Positions 41,294-48,934 of a stretch of DNA of 62,360 bases are shown in pieces; the first letter of the stretch is position 1, and the number at the start of each line of letters is the position of its first letter. The notes below the pieces were generated by a model. It made no database searches. It worked only from the letters and a program-made list of their open reading frames with translations, and was not told the DNA's origin. The stretch spans positions 1-62,360 of the forward strand of contig PKRI01000007.1 of the NCBI GenBank assembly GCA_017577485.1, in the 5' to 3' direction. This DNA is from Bacillota bacterium (lineage in GTDB: Bacteria > Bacillota > Sulfobacillia > Thermaerobacterales > RSA17). Position numbers and translations under genes: made by a program.

Positions 41294-42049
41294 TCAGGGC
41301 GCTTCAGGCAGGGGTTCGGGCCGCGCTTGGGGCTGCGCCCGGCCCAAGAGGACTTCCAGGCGCCGGACCGCCCCGGCCAGGGCCGGCGTGCGCCGGGCCC
41401 ACTCCAGCAGGGCCACGCGCATCTCCAGGGGCGGCGGGGCAGCATGAATCAGGCCGCCCTGGGCCGCGGGTGCCGCCAGCGGGATCAGCGCCTCGCCGCC
41501 GCCGTCCACCGGCCAACCAGCCGCGACCCACGCCGCCGGCGGCGGCTCGATGCTGCACAGGATGGGATACAGCACGCACCACCAGTTGGCCCCCCGGCCC
41601 GAGCCCAGGATGACGCGGACCGACGCATAGGTGCCGGCGGGCAGGACCAGGTCCCCGTACCGCCGTTCCCCGTACCGGTGATAGCCCACCTCCACCCGCA
41701 CGCCGTAACCGGCCCCGGCGGCGGCCAGCACCCGGCGGGCCTCAGCCTCGAGGCGCGGCGCCTGGTCCCGCAGCGCGGCCAGCGCCTGGTCCGGCGACGC
41801 GAACCCCCCTGCGGCGCCGCTTTCGGACAGGACCGCCAGCACCCGGTCCCGGACCTGCCGCTTCACGTCCTGGTCGAATTCCCCGTCGCTGTGGGCCACC
41901 ACGTGCAGGCGCACCACGTCGTCGGGCCGCAGCGCGGCGCTTGGTCCCGCGCCGGCCAGCCATGGCCGGGCCGCCACCAGCGCCGCAGCCGCCGCCACGC
42001 ACAGCACCGCCATCAGCACGCGCCCCGCCGCGCCGCCGCCCTTCACCAC
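41294..42049 (-). CDS. spoIIR: Stage II sporulation protein R
   Basis: A 251-residue secreted signalling protein. N-terminal signal/membrane helix (VLMAVLCVAAAAALVAARPW), then the SpoIIR core VVRLHVVAHSDGEFDQDVKRQVRDRV and VILGSGRGANWWCVLYPILCSIE. SpoIIR is made in the forespore under sigma-F and triggers SpoIIGA across the septum to process pro-sigma-E. Here it lies directly after sigG, in the same cluster as spoIIGA and sigE, unlike B. subtilis where it is remote. GTG start with GAGGAGGG upstream. It could be co-transcribed with sigG from the sigma-F promoter. Confidence 0.93.
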   Translation of the reverse strand: MVKGGGAAGRVLMAVLCVAAAAALVAARPWLAGAGPSAALRPDDVVRLHVVAHSDGEFDQDVKRQVRDRVLAVLSESGAAGGFASPDQALAALRDQAPRLEAEARRVLAAAGAGYGVRVEVGYHRYGERRYGDLVLPAGTYASVRVILGSGRGANWWCVLYPILCSIEPPPAAWVAAGWPVDGGGEALIPLAAPAAQGGLIHAAPPPLEMRVALLEWARRTPALAGAVRRLEVLLGRAQPQARPEPLPEAP

Positions 42050-42058
42050 GGGCCCTCC

Positions 42059-42829
42059 TCACATGAACTTGCGCATGCGCAGCAGGGCGGCCTTTTCGAG
42101 GCGCGACACCTGCGCCTGGGAAATGCCGATCTCGTCGGCGACTTCCATCTGGGTCTTGCCCTCGTAGAAGCGCAGGTGCAAAATGCGCTGCTCCCGCTCG
42201 TTGAGCTTGCGCATGGCCTCCCGCAGGGCGATGCCTTCCAGCCAGGTCTCGTCCTCGCTGTCGGGGTCGCTGACCTGGTCCATGACGTAGATGGGGTCGC
42301 CGCCGTCCTGGTAGATGGGGTCGAAGAGGGAAATGGGTTCCTGGATGGCGTCCAGGGCGTAGACCACTTCCTCCCTGGGCATCTTCAACTCGCGGGCGAT
42401 CTCGGTCAGCGTGGGCTCGCGGCCGAGCCGGTGGGTCAGCGTATCGCGCACCTGCAGGGCCTTGTAAGCCACGTCCCGCAGGGACCGGCTGACGCGGATG
42501 GGATTGTTGTCGCGCAGGTAGCGCCGGATCTCGCCCACGATCATGGGCACGGCGTAGGTGGAGAAGCGGACGTTCTGCCCCAGGTCGAAGTTGTCGATGG
42601 CCTTCATCAGGCCGATGCAGCCCACCTGGAACAGGTCGTCCACGTGCTCGCCGCGGTTGTTGAAGCGCTGGATGACGCTCAGCACCAGGCGCAGGTTGCC
42701 CTGCACCAGCTGCTGGCGGGCCTCGGTGTCGCCGGCCTGCATGCGCCGGAACAGCCGGCGCATGACCTCGTTGCTGAGCACGGGGAGTTCCGACGTGTTG
42801 ACGCCGCAGATCTCGACCTTCTGGGCCAC
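42059..42829 (-). CDS. sigG: Sporulation sigma factor G
   Basis: A 256-residue late forespore sigma factor. The N terminus KVEICGVNTSELPVLSN is characteristic of sigma-G; region 2 has NLRLVLSVIQRFNNRGEHVDDLFQVGCIGLMKAIDNFDL, and region 4 ends GKTQMEVADEIGISQAQVSRLEKAAL. GTG start following GGAGGGGGA. A sigma-F-type promoter precedes it. Confidence 0.97.
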   Translation of the reverse strand: MAQKVEICGVNTSELPVLSNEVMRRLFRRMQAGDTEARQQLVQGNLRLVLSVIQRFNNRGEHVDDLFQVGCIGLMKAIDNFDLGQNVRFSTYAVPMIVGEIRRYLRDNNPIRVSRSLRDVAYKALQVRDTLTHRLGREPTLTEIARELKMPREEVVYALDAIQEPISLFDPIYQDGGDPIYVMDQVSDPDSEDETWLEGIALREAMRKLNEREQRILHLRFYEGKTQMEVADEIGISQAQVSRLEKAALLRMRKFM

Positions 42830-42862
42830 GTAGGGTCCCCCTCCGCCGCTGTGCCCTGGAGG

Positions 42863-42892
42863 CAGTGTTTCCGGGTGGGGGACCGCTTATGC
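42863..42892 (-). promoter_or_regulatory. Sigma-F-type promoter of sigG
   Basis: GCATA (42888-42892) and GGAAACACTG (42863-42872) on the minus strand are spaced by 15 bases. They match the B. subtilis sigma-F elements GYWTA and GGnRAnAHTR at every defined position. In B. subtilis spoIIIG (sigG) is transcribed by sigma-F, so the location fits. Confidence 0.75.
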
Positions 42893-42933
42893 CGGCCGGT
42901 GCGGCCGCTGCAGGCGGGGCGGGCGGCCCGGCC

Positions 42934-43662
42934 TCACTCCATGCGCCCGATCTCGCGGCGAAGCCGGCGGATGATGCGCTTTTCCAGCCGCGAGATGTAG
43001 CTTTGGGAAATGCCCAGGCAGTCGGCGACCTGCTTCTGGGTGCGCTCGATGCCGTCGTTGAGCCCGAAGCGCAGTTCCATGATGCGGCGCTCGCGGCGGC
43101 TCAGGCGGTGGAGGGCCTGGCGCAGCAGGCTGCGGTTGACCCGGGCCTCGATGTCCCGGTAGATGCTGTCGCCGTCGGAACCCGGCAGCACGTCGCTGAG
43201 CAGCAGCTCGTTGCCGTCCCAATCCACGTTGAGGGGTTCGTCCAGGGAAATCTCGGACCGGGTGCGGCTGCTCTTCCGCAGGTACATCAGGATCTCGTTC
43301 TCGATGCACTTGGAGGCGTAGGTGGCCAGCTTGATGCGCTTGCTGGGGTCGAAGGTGCGCACCGCCTTGATCAGGCCGATGGTGCCGATGGACACCAGGT
43401 CCTCGATGGGGATGCCCGTGTTGTCGAACTTACGGGCGATGTAGACCACCAGGCGCAGGTTGCGCTCGATCAGCGTGTCGCAGACGGTGGTGTCGCCTTC
43501 CTCCAGGCGGTCCAGCAGGCTGCGCTCCTCGTCGTGGGTCAGCGGCGGCGGCAGCGCCTGGCTGCCCCCCACGTAGTGGACGGCGTCGATCCAGCCCAAC
43601 CGCCAGAGCAGGCCGGCGACCAGGCGCATGACGGCCACGCGGATACGCATCAGCAGGTGCAT
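42934..43662 (-). CDS. sigE: Pro-sigma-E, mother-cell sporulation sigma factor
   Basis: A 242-residue sigma factor. The N-terminal ~27 residues (RIRVAVMRLVAGLLWRLGW) are the membrane-binding pro-sequence removed by SpoIIGA. Region 2 reads NLRLVVYIARKFDNTGIPIEDLVSIGTIGLIKAVRTF, and region 4 ends TQKQVADCLGISQSYISRLEKRI. It directs early mother-cell transcription. It follows spoIIGA, the conserved spoIIG operon. Confidence 0.97.
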   Translation of the reverse strand: MHLLMRIRVAVMRLVAGLLWRLGWIDAVHYVGGSQALPPPLTHDEERSLLDRLEEGDTTVCDTLIERNLRLVVYIARKFDNTGIPIEDLVSIGTIGLIKAVRTFDPSKRIKLATYASKCIENEILMYLRKSSRTRSEISLDEPLNVDWDGNELLLSDVLPGSDGDSIYRDIEARVNRSLLRQALHRLSRRERRIMELRFGLNDGIERTQKQVADCLGISQSYISRLEKRIIRRLRREIGRME

Positions 43663-43688
43663 CGGGCCAGGGCCTCCCTACGACAGGC

Positions 43689-44546
43689 TCACGGGATGAT
43701 CTCTTCGGCGGCCGCGGTTTCCAGCAGCACCGGCGGCACCACGGCGTCCCACCCGCCGGCGGCGTCGATGCGGCCGGGATAGAGGGCCACCAGCGCCCCC
43801 GGGCTGACCAAACGCGCTTCTCCCGCGCGGAAGCGGACGACGTCGACGCGCACCGCCGGCAGCAGCATGGGCGGGCCGCCCAGCCCCCGCACCGGGATCA
43901 GGCGGAAGCGGGGCGCCCAGAAGGGATCGCTGGTCAGGGACCTGGGGTTTCCCACCAGCGGCCGGAGGCGCTCCGCCGACGCCAGCACCACGGGGCGGCC
44001 GCTCAGGGGATCGGCGGCGTCGTTGGCGGTGTCCAGGCGCCCCCGCAGGACGGCCCGGCGGCCCCGGGCCTCCACCTCCACGTGGACGGCGCCCGCGGCC
44101 TGGCGCCCCCGGCGGCCCACCGACGCCCACAGCCGGCCGGCCCCTACCGCCGCCAGGGACGCCGCCGCCGGCGCCAGCCAGATGCCGCTTCCCGCCCACG
44201 GGCCGGCAGCCGCCGGCGGCCGGCCCACCAGGCCCGCCCAGCCCAGGGCCAGCCCGGCGGTGGCCGCCGACAGTGCCGCCAGGACCCCCGCCTGGGCCAG
44301 GGCCGTGCGGGCCGGCACCGGCCAGAAGGCGGTGGCCAGCATGGCGGCGGCGGCCAGCGTCACGCCGGTCCACGAGCGCCAGGAAGGAAGCCAGAGGGCG
44401 GCCGTGGCGTAGGCGGCGCCCAGCAGGGCGGCGGCCAGGCATCTCCAGCGCGCCGGCCGCGTGCCGGTGAGGACGGCCGTGGCGTAAAGCAGCAGGCCGT
44501 TGACGACCACGTTGACCAGGACGAAGAGGTCCACGTAGACCCGCAC
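43689..44546 (-). CDS. spoIIGA: Sporulation sigma-E factor processing peptidase SpoIIGA
   Basis: A 285-residue membrane aspartyl protease. The first ~150 residues hold five hydrophobic segments (MRVYVDLFVLVNVVVNGLLLY, ALLGAAYATAALWLP and others). The protease half follows with RGRLDTANDAADPLSGRPVVL, LVGNPRSL, FRLIPVRGLGG and LVALYPGRI. The catalytic motif is DTAN, where the family usually has D(S/T)GN. GTG start with GGGGGG seven bases upstream. Confidence 0.93.
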   Translation of the reverse strand: MRVYVDLFVLVNVVVNGLLLYATAVLTGTRPARWRCLAAALLGAAYATAALWLPSWRSWTGVTLAAAAMLATAFWPVPARTALAQAGVLAALSAATAGLALGWAGLVGRPPAAAGPWAGSGIWLAPAAASLAAVGAGRLWASVGRRGRQAAGAVHVEVEARGRRAVLRGRLDTANDAADPLSGRPVVLASAERLRPLVGNPRSLTSDPFWAPRFRLIPVRGLGGPPMLLPAVRVDVVRFRAGEARLVSPGALVALYPGRIDAAGGWDAVVPPVLLETAAAEEIIP

Positions 44547-44559
44547 CGCGTTTCCCCCC

Positions 44560-44575
44560 GGACCACCGGTGGTCC
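44560..44575. repeat. Perfect 16 bp palindrome before the spoIIGA ribosome binding site
   Basis: GGACCACCGGTGGTCC, directly abutting the GGGGGG ribosome binding site of spoIIGA. It could fold in the mRNA next to the site or act as an operator. Confidence 0.55.
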
Positions 44576-44615
44576 CGACCGCCGGAACATCCTTATGTGT
44601 CCTCGGGAAGCCCTA

Positions 44616-44645
44616 TGCGGCCCGCCTCATCCTCCGCGGGCCGCA
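44616..44645. repeat. 10 bp inverted repeat at the spoIIG transcription start
   Basis: TGCGGCCCGC and GCGGGCCGCA pair perfectly around a 10-base loop. The repeat touches the -10 TATAAT and spans the predicted +1. On the minus strand the loop reads GGAGGATGAG. Confidence 0.6.
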
Positions 44646-44678
44646 TTATAAGCAGGAAGCCCGGGCGAACCCTGTCGG
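44645..44678 (-). promoter_or_regulatory. spoIIG-like promoter with 22 bp spacer
   Basis: TATAAT at 44645-44650 has no good -35 at 17 bases, but CCGACA lies at 44673-44678 with a 22-base spacer. The B. subtilis spoIIG promoter is also a sigma-A promoter with a 22 bp spacer activated by Spo0A. The CCGACA overlaps a partial Spo0A box (TGTCG on the plus strand). Confidence 0.55.
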
Positions 44679-44734
44679 GCTCTGCCCGGGCCGTGAGGCA
44701 AATCCGGCCGTGGTTCGAGACGGCCGTCGACGAC

Positions 44735-45802
44735 TCAGTCGCCGTGGTTGCGCCGGCGCAGGAAGGCTGGAATTTCCAGGTTGTCGTCCACCAGGGGTCT
44801 GATCTCCAGGCCGTCCAGGACCTCGTCCATGGAGCGGTCCCGCCGCCCGCGGGCGTCGAACCCGGTGGCGATGACGGTGACCCGCACCGCGTCGCCCAGA
44901 GACTCGTCGATGACGGCGCCGAAGATGATGTTGGCGTCGGGATCCGCGGCCTCGGTGACGATCTGGGCCGCCTCGTTGACCTCGAACAGGCCCAGGTCGG
45001 GGCCGCCGGTGATGTTGAGCAGCACGCCCCGGGCCCCGTCGATGCTGGTCTCCAGCAGCGGGCTGGAGATGGCCTCCTTGGCGGCCTTCTGTGCCCGGTT
45101 CTCGCCGGACGCCAAGCCGATGCCCATCAGGGCGGAACCGGTGTTCAGCATCACCGTCCGCACGTCGGCGAAGTCCAGGTTGATGAGGCCGGGGATGGCG
45201 ATCAGGTCCGAGATGCCCTGGACCGCCTGGCGCAGCACGTCATCGGCGATGCGGAAGGCTTCCTGGAACGAGGTGTTCTTGTCCACCACCTGAAGCAGCC
45301 GGTCATTGGGGATGACGATGAGGGTGTCTACCTTCTCACGCAGCACCTGGATGCCGGCCTCGGCCTGGCGGGCCCGGCGCCGCCCCTCGAAAGAGAAGGG
45401 CTTGGTCACGACGCCCACGGTCAGGGCGCCCAGCTGCTTGGCCACTTCGGCCACCACCGGCGATGCGCCGGTGCCGGTCCCGCCGCCCATGCCGGCGGTG
45501 ATGAAGACCATATCGGCTCCCTTGAGCCGCTGGGCGATCTCCTCGCGGCTTTCCTCGGCGGCCCGCTGCCCGATTTCGGGATCGGCGCCCGCGCCGAGGC
45601 CCCGGGTGAGTTCGGCCCCGATCTGGATCCGCTCCGGCGCCTTGGAGGTGGCCAGGACCTGGGCGTCGGTGTTGATGGCGATGAAGTCGACGCCCTGAAG
45701 ACCCGCCGCGATCATGCGGTTCAGCGCGTTATTGCCGCCGCCGCCCACCCCGACCACTTTCAGCACGGCGAAGCGGTTGGGCTCGAGATCCAGTTCCAAC
45801 AA
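44735..45802 (-). CDS. ftsZ: Cell division protein FtsZ
   Basis: A 355-residue tubulin-like GTPase: VVGVGGGGNNALNRMI, the GTP-binding GMGGGTGTGASPVVAEV, the T7 loop region NLDFADVRTVML and the C-terminal partner-binding peptide LEIPAFLRRR. Start: TTG at 45802 (or the next codon, TTG at 45799), eight bases after AAGGAGG; no ATG or GTG fits. FtsZ forms the division ring. The usual ftsA gene is not upstream. Confidence 0.97.
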   Translation of the reverse strand: MLELDLEPNRFAVLKVVGVGGGGNNALNRMIAAGLQGVDFIAINTDAQVLATSKAPERIQIGAELTRGLGAGADPEIGQRAAEESREEIAQRLKGADMVFITAGMGGGTGTGASPVVAEVAKQLGALTVGVVTKPFSFEGRRRARQAEAGIQVLREKVDTLIVIPNDRLLQVVDKNTSFQEAFRIADDVLRQAVQGISDLIAIPGLINLDFADVRTVMLNTGSALMGIGLASGENRAQKAAKEAISSPLLETSIDGARGVLLNITGGPDLGLFEVNEAAQIVTEAADPDANIIFGAVIDESLGDAVRVTVIATGFDARGRRDRSMDEVLDGLEIRPLVDDNLEIPAFLRRRNHGD

Positions 45803-45834
45803 CGGGCCACCCTCCTTTGCCTTCTCGAACGCCA

Positions 45835-45883
45835 ACCTTTCGCAGCCCCGGGGAGCGAATCCTTCCGACAAGTTCCGAAAGGT
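45835..45883. repeat. 8 bp inverted repeat with 33-base spacer in the ftsQ-ftsZ gap
   Basis: ACCTTTCG (45835-45842) and CGAAAGGT (45876-45883) flank a spacer that contains the palindrome CCCCGGGG. On the minus strand the spacer also reads TTGTCGGAA, close to a Spo0A box. It lies just upstream of the ftsZ ribosome binding site. Confidence 0.45.
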
Positions 45884-45905
45884 CCCGGGCCCGCGGCGGT
45901 CGCCG

Positions 45906-46724
45906 TCACTCGGTGTCGGTTCGTACCGCGGGGTGATCGGGATTGCGAACATCCATGTAGCGCACCCGCCCGGCGTCGTCCCGCCAGGCCGCCCAGAGGG
46001 CGCTGACCACCGCCAGTTTCCGCTCCGGCTCCAGGCCCGCCGGCCCGAAGTAGACGGGCACCTGCCCCTCCAGCCACAGGATCAGGTCCCCGGCCTGGGC
46101 CTGGACGGCCTCCACCCAGTCGATGCCGTACTGGTGCAGGTACGCCGCCAGGCGGGCGGCCTCGTCCAGGGGACGGGGCAGGGCCTGTCCCAGGACCGGA
46201 ACCGGCCCGTCGGGGGCCCGGATCTCCGGCAGGCCTTCGGGCGGGCTTTCGACCACCCGGAAGGGCACCCCCTGGCCGTCCACCAGGTACCAGGTCGTTC
46301 CGCCGCCGATGCGGGCCACGGCCTCGCGCTCCATGATCTGCACGTGGATCCGGTTGGGCCACCGGCGGGTGACCCAGGCGCCCGCCACCGCCGGGTGGCT
46401 CTCGATGCGGCGACCCACCGCCGTGGGATCCACGGCCCAGATGGACACGCCGGCTTCCAACCCGCTGTAAGCCGCCACCTCGGCGGCGGTGACGGTACGC
46501 AGGCCGTCCACCTGGATCTCGGTCACGTGGAAGTAGGGCGAGCGCAGAAAAGCAAAAGCGGCCGCCAGGGCCACCACCAGCATCAGCACCGTCAGCAGGC
46601 GCGCCCCCGGGCGCCGGCGGGACCTGCGCCGCCCGGCCCGGCCGCGCGGCCGCGCGCCGTCGCTAGAACCTGCAGATGTCGGCGCCCAGGCCCTGGAGCC
46701 TCTCCTCGAGCCGCTCGTATCCAC
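45906..46724 (-). CDS. ftsQ: Cell division protein FtsQ/DivIB
   Basis: A bitopic divisome protein of about 272 residues. The basic N-terminal tail (RPRGRAGRRRSRRRPG) precedes a membrane helix (LLTVLMLVVALAAAFAFL), the POTRA domain (YFHVTEIQVDGLRTVTAAEVAAYSG, MEREAVARI) and the FtsQ beta domain. The start is not clear: GTG at 46724 is used, inside the end of murA, because no start codon lies between the murA stop and the membrane helix. GTG at 46760 is an alternative. Confidence 0.88.
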   Translation of the reverse strand: MDTSGSRRGSRAWAPTSAGSSDGARPRGRAGRRRSRRRPGARLLTVLMLVVALAAAFAFLRSPYFHVTEIQVDGLRTVTAAEVAAYSGLEAGVSIWAVDPTAVGRRIESHPAVAGAWVTRRWPNRIHVQIMEREAVARIGGGTTWYLVDGQGVPFRVVESPPEGLPEIRAPDGPVPVLGQALPRPLDEAARLAAYLHQYGIDWVEAVQAQAGDLILWLEGQVPVYFGPAGLEPERKLAVVSALWAAWRDDAGRVRYMDVRNPDHPAVRTDTE

Positions 46725-47931
46725 GGTCGACGCACCCCGCCCCGAGCACCCGGGTCTCACCCCTGGCTCCCAGGCCCGCCAGCACCAGCGCGGCGCCGCC
46801 CCGCAGGTCGTCGGTGGCCTGGACCTCAGCGCCGGTCAACTGGGCCACGCCGCGGACGATGGCGATGCGGTCCTCGGTCTGAATGTCGGCGCCCATGCGG
46901 CGCAGTTCCTCGGCCACCTTGAATCGGTTGCCCCAGATGGTTTCGGCGATGACGCTGGTGCCCTCGGCGGTGCACATCAGCGCCAGGAACGGGTTCTGCA
47001 GGTCCGTGGGAAACCCCGGGTACGGCTGGGTCCTGACGTTCGTCGCCACCGGCCTGACGACCTGCCGCAGCCGGACCCGGTCCGGCCCCACCTGCACGTC
47101 GGCGCCGGCCTCCCGCAGTTTGGCCAGCACCGGCGCCAGGTGGTCGGGCTCCACCCCTTGCACTTCCACCTCGCCGCCGGTCACCGCCCCGGCCAGCAGC
47201 AGGGTGCCGGCCTCGATGCGGTCGGGCATGACCTCGTGATCGGCCGGGTACAGGCGGTCAACGCCGTCGATGACCACCGTGTCGGTGCCGGCGCCGTGGA
47301 CCCGGGCGCCCATGGCCCTGAGCAGCCGCTGCAGGTCCACCACTTCCGGCTCCTTGGCGGCGTTGCGGACCACGGTGCGGCCTTCGGCCAGGGTGGCGGC
47401 CATCATCAGCTGCTCGGTGGCCCCGACGCTGGGCACGTCCAGGTGGATGTCGGCACCCCGCAGGCGGCCGGCCCGAGCCCAGATGTAGCCGCCGCTTTCC
47501 TCGATCTCGGCCCCCAGTGCCCGCAGGCCCCGCAGGTGCAGGTCGATGGGCCGCGGCCCGATGACGCAGCCGCCGGGATAGCTGGCCGTGGCGCGGCCGA
47601 AGCGGGCCAGCAGCGGCCCCAGCAGCACGATGGAGGAACGCATCTCCCGCATCAGCGCTTCGGGGATCTCGGTGCCCTCGAGGTGGCGGGTATCGACGAC
47701 CAGCTCGGAATTGCCGCCGGGCCCGGCGGGGTGGTAGGTCGTCTCACCGCCCAGGGAGCGCAGGATCCCGGTCATCACCCGCACGTCCCGGATGTCCGGC
47801 ACACGGCGGAAGCGGAAGACCCCGCCGCTGAGCACCGTCGCCGCCAGCAGGGGCAGCGCGGCGTTCTTGGCTCCCCCCACCCGCACGCTGCCGGACAGCG
47901 CCCGGCCGCCCCGGATCAAGAATCCCTGCAC
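46663..47931 (-). CDS. murA: UDP-N-acetylglucosamine 1-carboxyvinyltransferase
   Basis: First committed step of peptidoglycan synthesis. The 422-residue product has GAKNAALPLLAATVL, the active-site cysteine in PGGCVIGPRPIDLHLRGL (fosfomycin target), NAAKEPEVVDLQ and YPGFPTDLQNPFLAL. It lies between murB and ftsQ. Its 3' end is overlapped by the start of ftsQ. Confidence 0.97.
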   Translation of the reverse strand: MQGFLIRGGRALSGSVRVGGAKNAALPLLAATVLSGGVFRFRRVPDIRDVRVMTGILRSLGGETTYHPAGPGGNSELVVDTRHLEGTEIPEALMREMRSSIVLLGPLLARFGRATASYPGGCVIGPRPIDLHLRGLRALGAEIEESGGYIWARAGRLRGADIHLDVPSVGATEQLMMAATLAEGRTVVRNAAKEPEVVDLQRLLRAMGARVHGAGTDTVVIDGVDRLYPADHEVMPDRIEAGTLLLAGAVTGGEVEVQGVEPDHLAPVLAKLREAGADVQVGPDRVRLRQVVRPVATNVRTQPYPGFPTDLQNPFLALMCTAEGTSVIAETIWGNRFKVAEELRRMGADIQTEDRIAIVRGVAQLTGAEVQATDDLRGGAALVLAGLGARGETRVLGAGCVDRGYERLEERLQGLGADICRF

Positions 47932-47980
47932 GTGACCCCTCCTCAGCGGGTCAACGAATCCGCGGGGCGGAACCGGCCCG

Positions 47981-48934
47981 TCACGCCGTGGCGGCCGTGG
48001 CCCGGCGCCACCGTTCCCGCAGCGGGCCCAGCAGCCGGATCTCCGGTTCCAGCGCGATGCCCGACCGCTGCAGCACCCGCTGCCGGACCTCGATCATGAG
48101 GCCCAGCACGTCCTCGGCCGTGGCGCCGCCGGTGTTGACGATCCAGTTGGCGTGCTGCTCCGACACCTGGGCGCCGCCGCGCCGCAGCCCCTTGCAGCCC
48201 GCCTCCTCGATCAGGCGGCCGGCCGCGTGGCCCGGCGGGTTCTTGAAGACGCTCCCCGCGCTGGGCAGGTGCAGCGGCTGGGTGCGGTTCCGGTACTGCA
48301 GGGCCTCGTCCACCCGGCGGCGGATCGCGGAGGGATCCCCCGGCACCAGCCGCAGTTCCGCCTGGAGCACCAGCCAGCGCGGCTCCCGCTGCAGGCGGCT
48401 GCTGCGGTAGGCGTACTCCAGCTCGGGGGCCTCCAGCCTGCGGGTCCGGCCGGCCTCGTCGATGAGGTCCACCCACACCACCGACCGCCCGATCTCCCCC
48501 ATGCGGGTGCCCGCGTTCATCACCAGCGCCCCGCCCACCGACCCCGGCACACCGGCCAGGCCCTCGACGCCTTCCAGGCCGCGGGCGGCCGCCTGGGCCA
48601 CCAGCCTGGCCACGCTGGCGCCGGTGCCCACCACCACGCGGGTGCCCTCGAACCGGATGAAGTCCAGCGCCGGCTTGGTGCGCAGCAGGACGCCCTCCAG
48701 GCCCTCATCGGGAGCCAGGACGTTGCTGCCGAAGCCCAGGAAACTGTAGGGCACACGCCGGTCCAGGCACCAGCGCACCACCCGCACCAGGTCGTCGGGC
48801 CGCGCGGGGAAGACCATGACGTCCACCGGCCCACCGATCTGCAGCGTGGTGTGGTCCCGCAGCGGCTCGTTGACCTTGACGCTGCCGCCCACCATGCTAC
48901 GCAGTTCCTCCGACCAGCGTGCCGCGCCCGTCAC
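47981..48934 (-). CDS. murB: UDP-N-acetylenolpyruvoylglucosamine reductase
   Basis: A 317-residue FAD enzyme that reduces the MurA product to UDP-MurNAc: HTTLQIGGPVDVMVFP, SFLGFGSNVLAPDEG, GLAGVPGSVGGALVMNAGT, the catalytic Ser in LPSAGSVFKNPPG and NWIVNTGGATAEDV. GTG start overlapping the murG stop (GTGA). Confidence 0.96.
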   Translation of the reverse strand: MTGAARWSEELRSMVGGSVKVNEPLRDHTTLQIGGPVDVMVFPARPDDLVRVVRWCLDRRVPYSFLGFGSNVLAPDEGLEGVLLRTKPALDFIRFEGTRVVVGTGASVARLVAQAAARGLEGVEGLAGVPGSVGGALVMNAGTRMGEIGRSVVWVDLIDEAGRTRRLEAPELEYAYRSSRLQREPRWLVLQAELRLVPGDPSAIRRRVDEALQYRNRTQPLHLPSAGSVFKNPPGHAAGRLIEEAGCKGLRRGGAQVSEQHANWIVNTGGATAEDVLGLMIEVRQRVLQRSGIALEPEIRLLGPLRERWRRATAATA

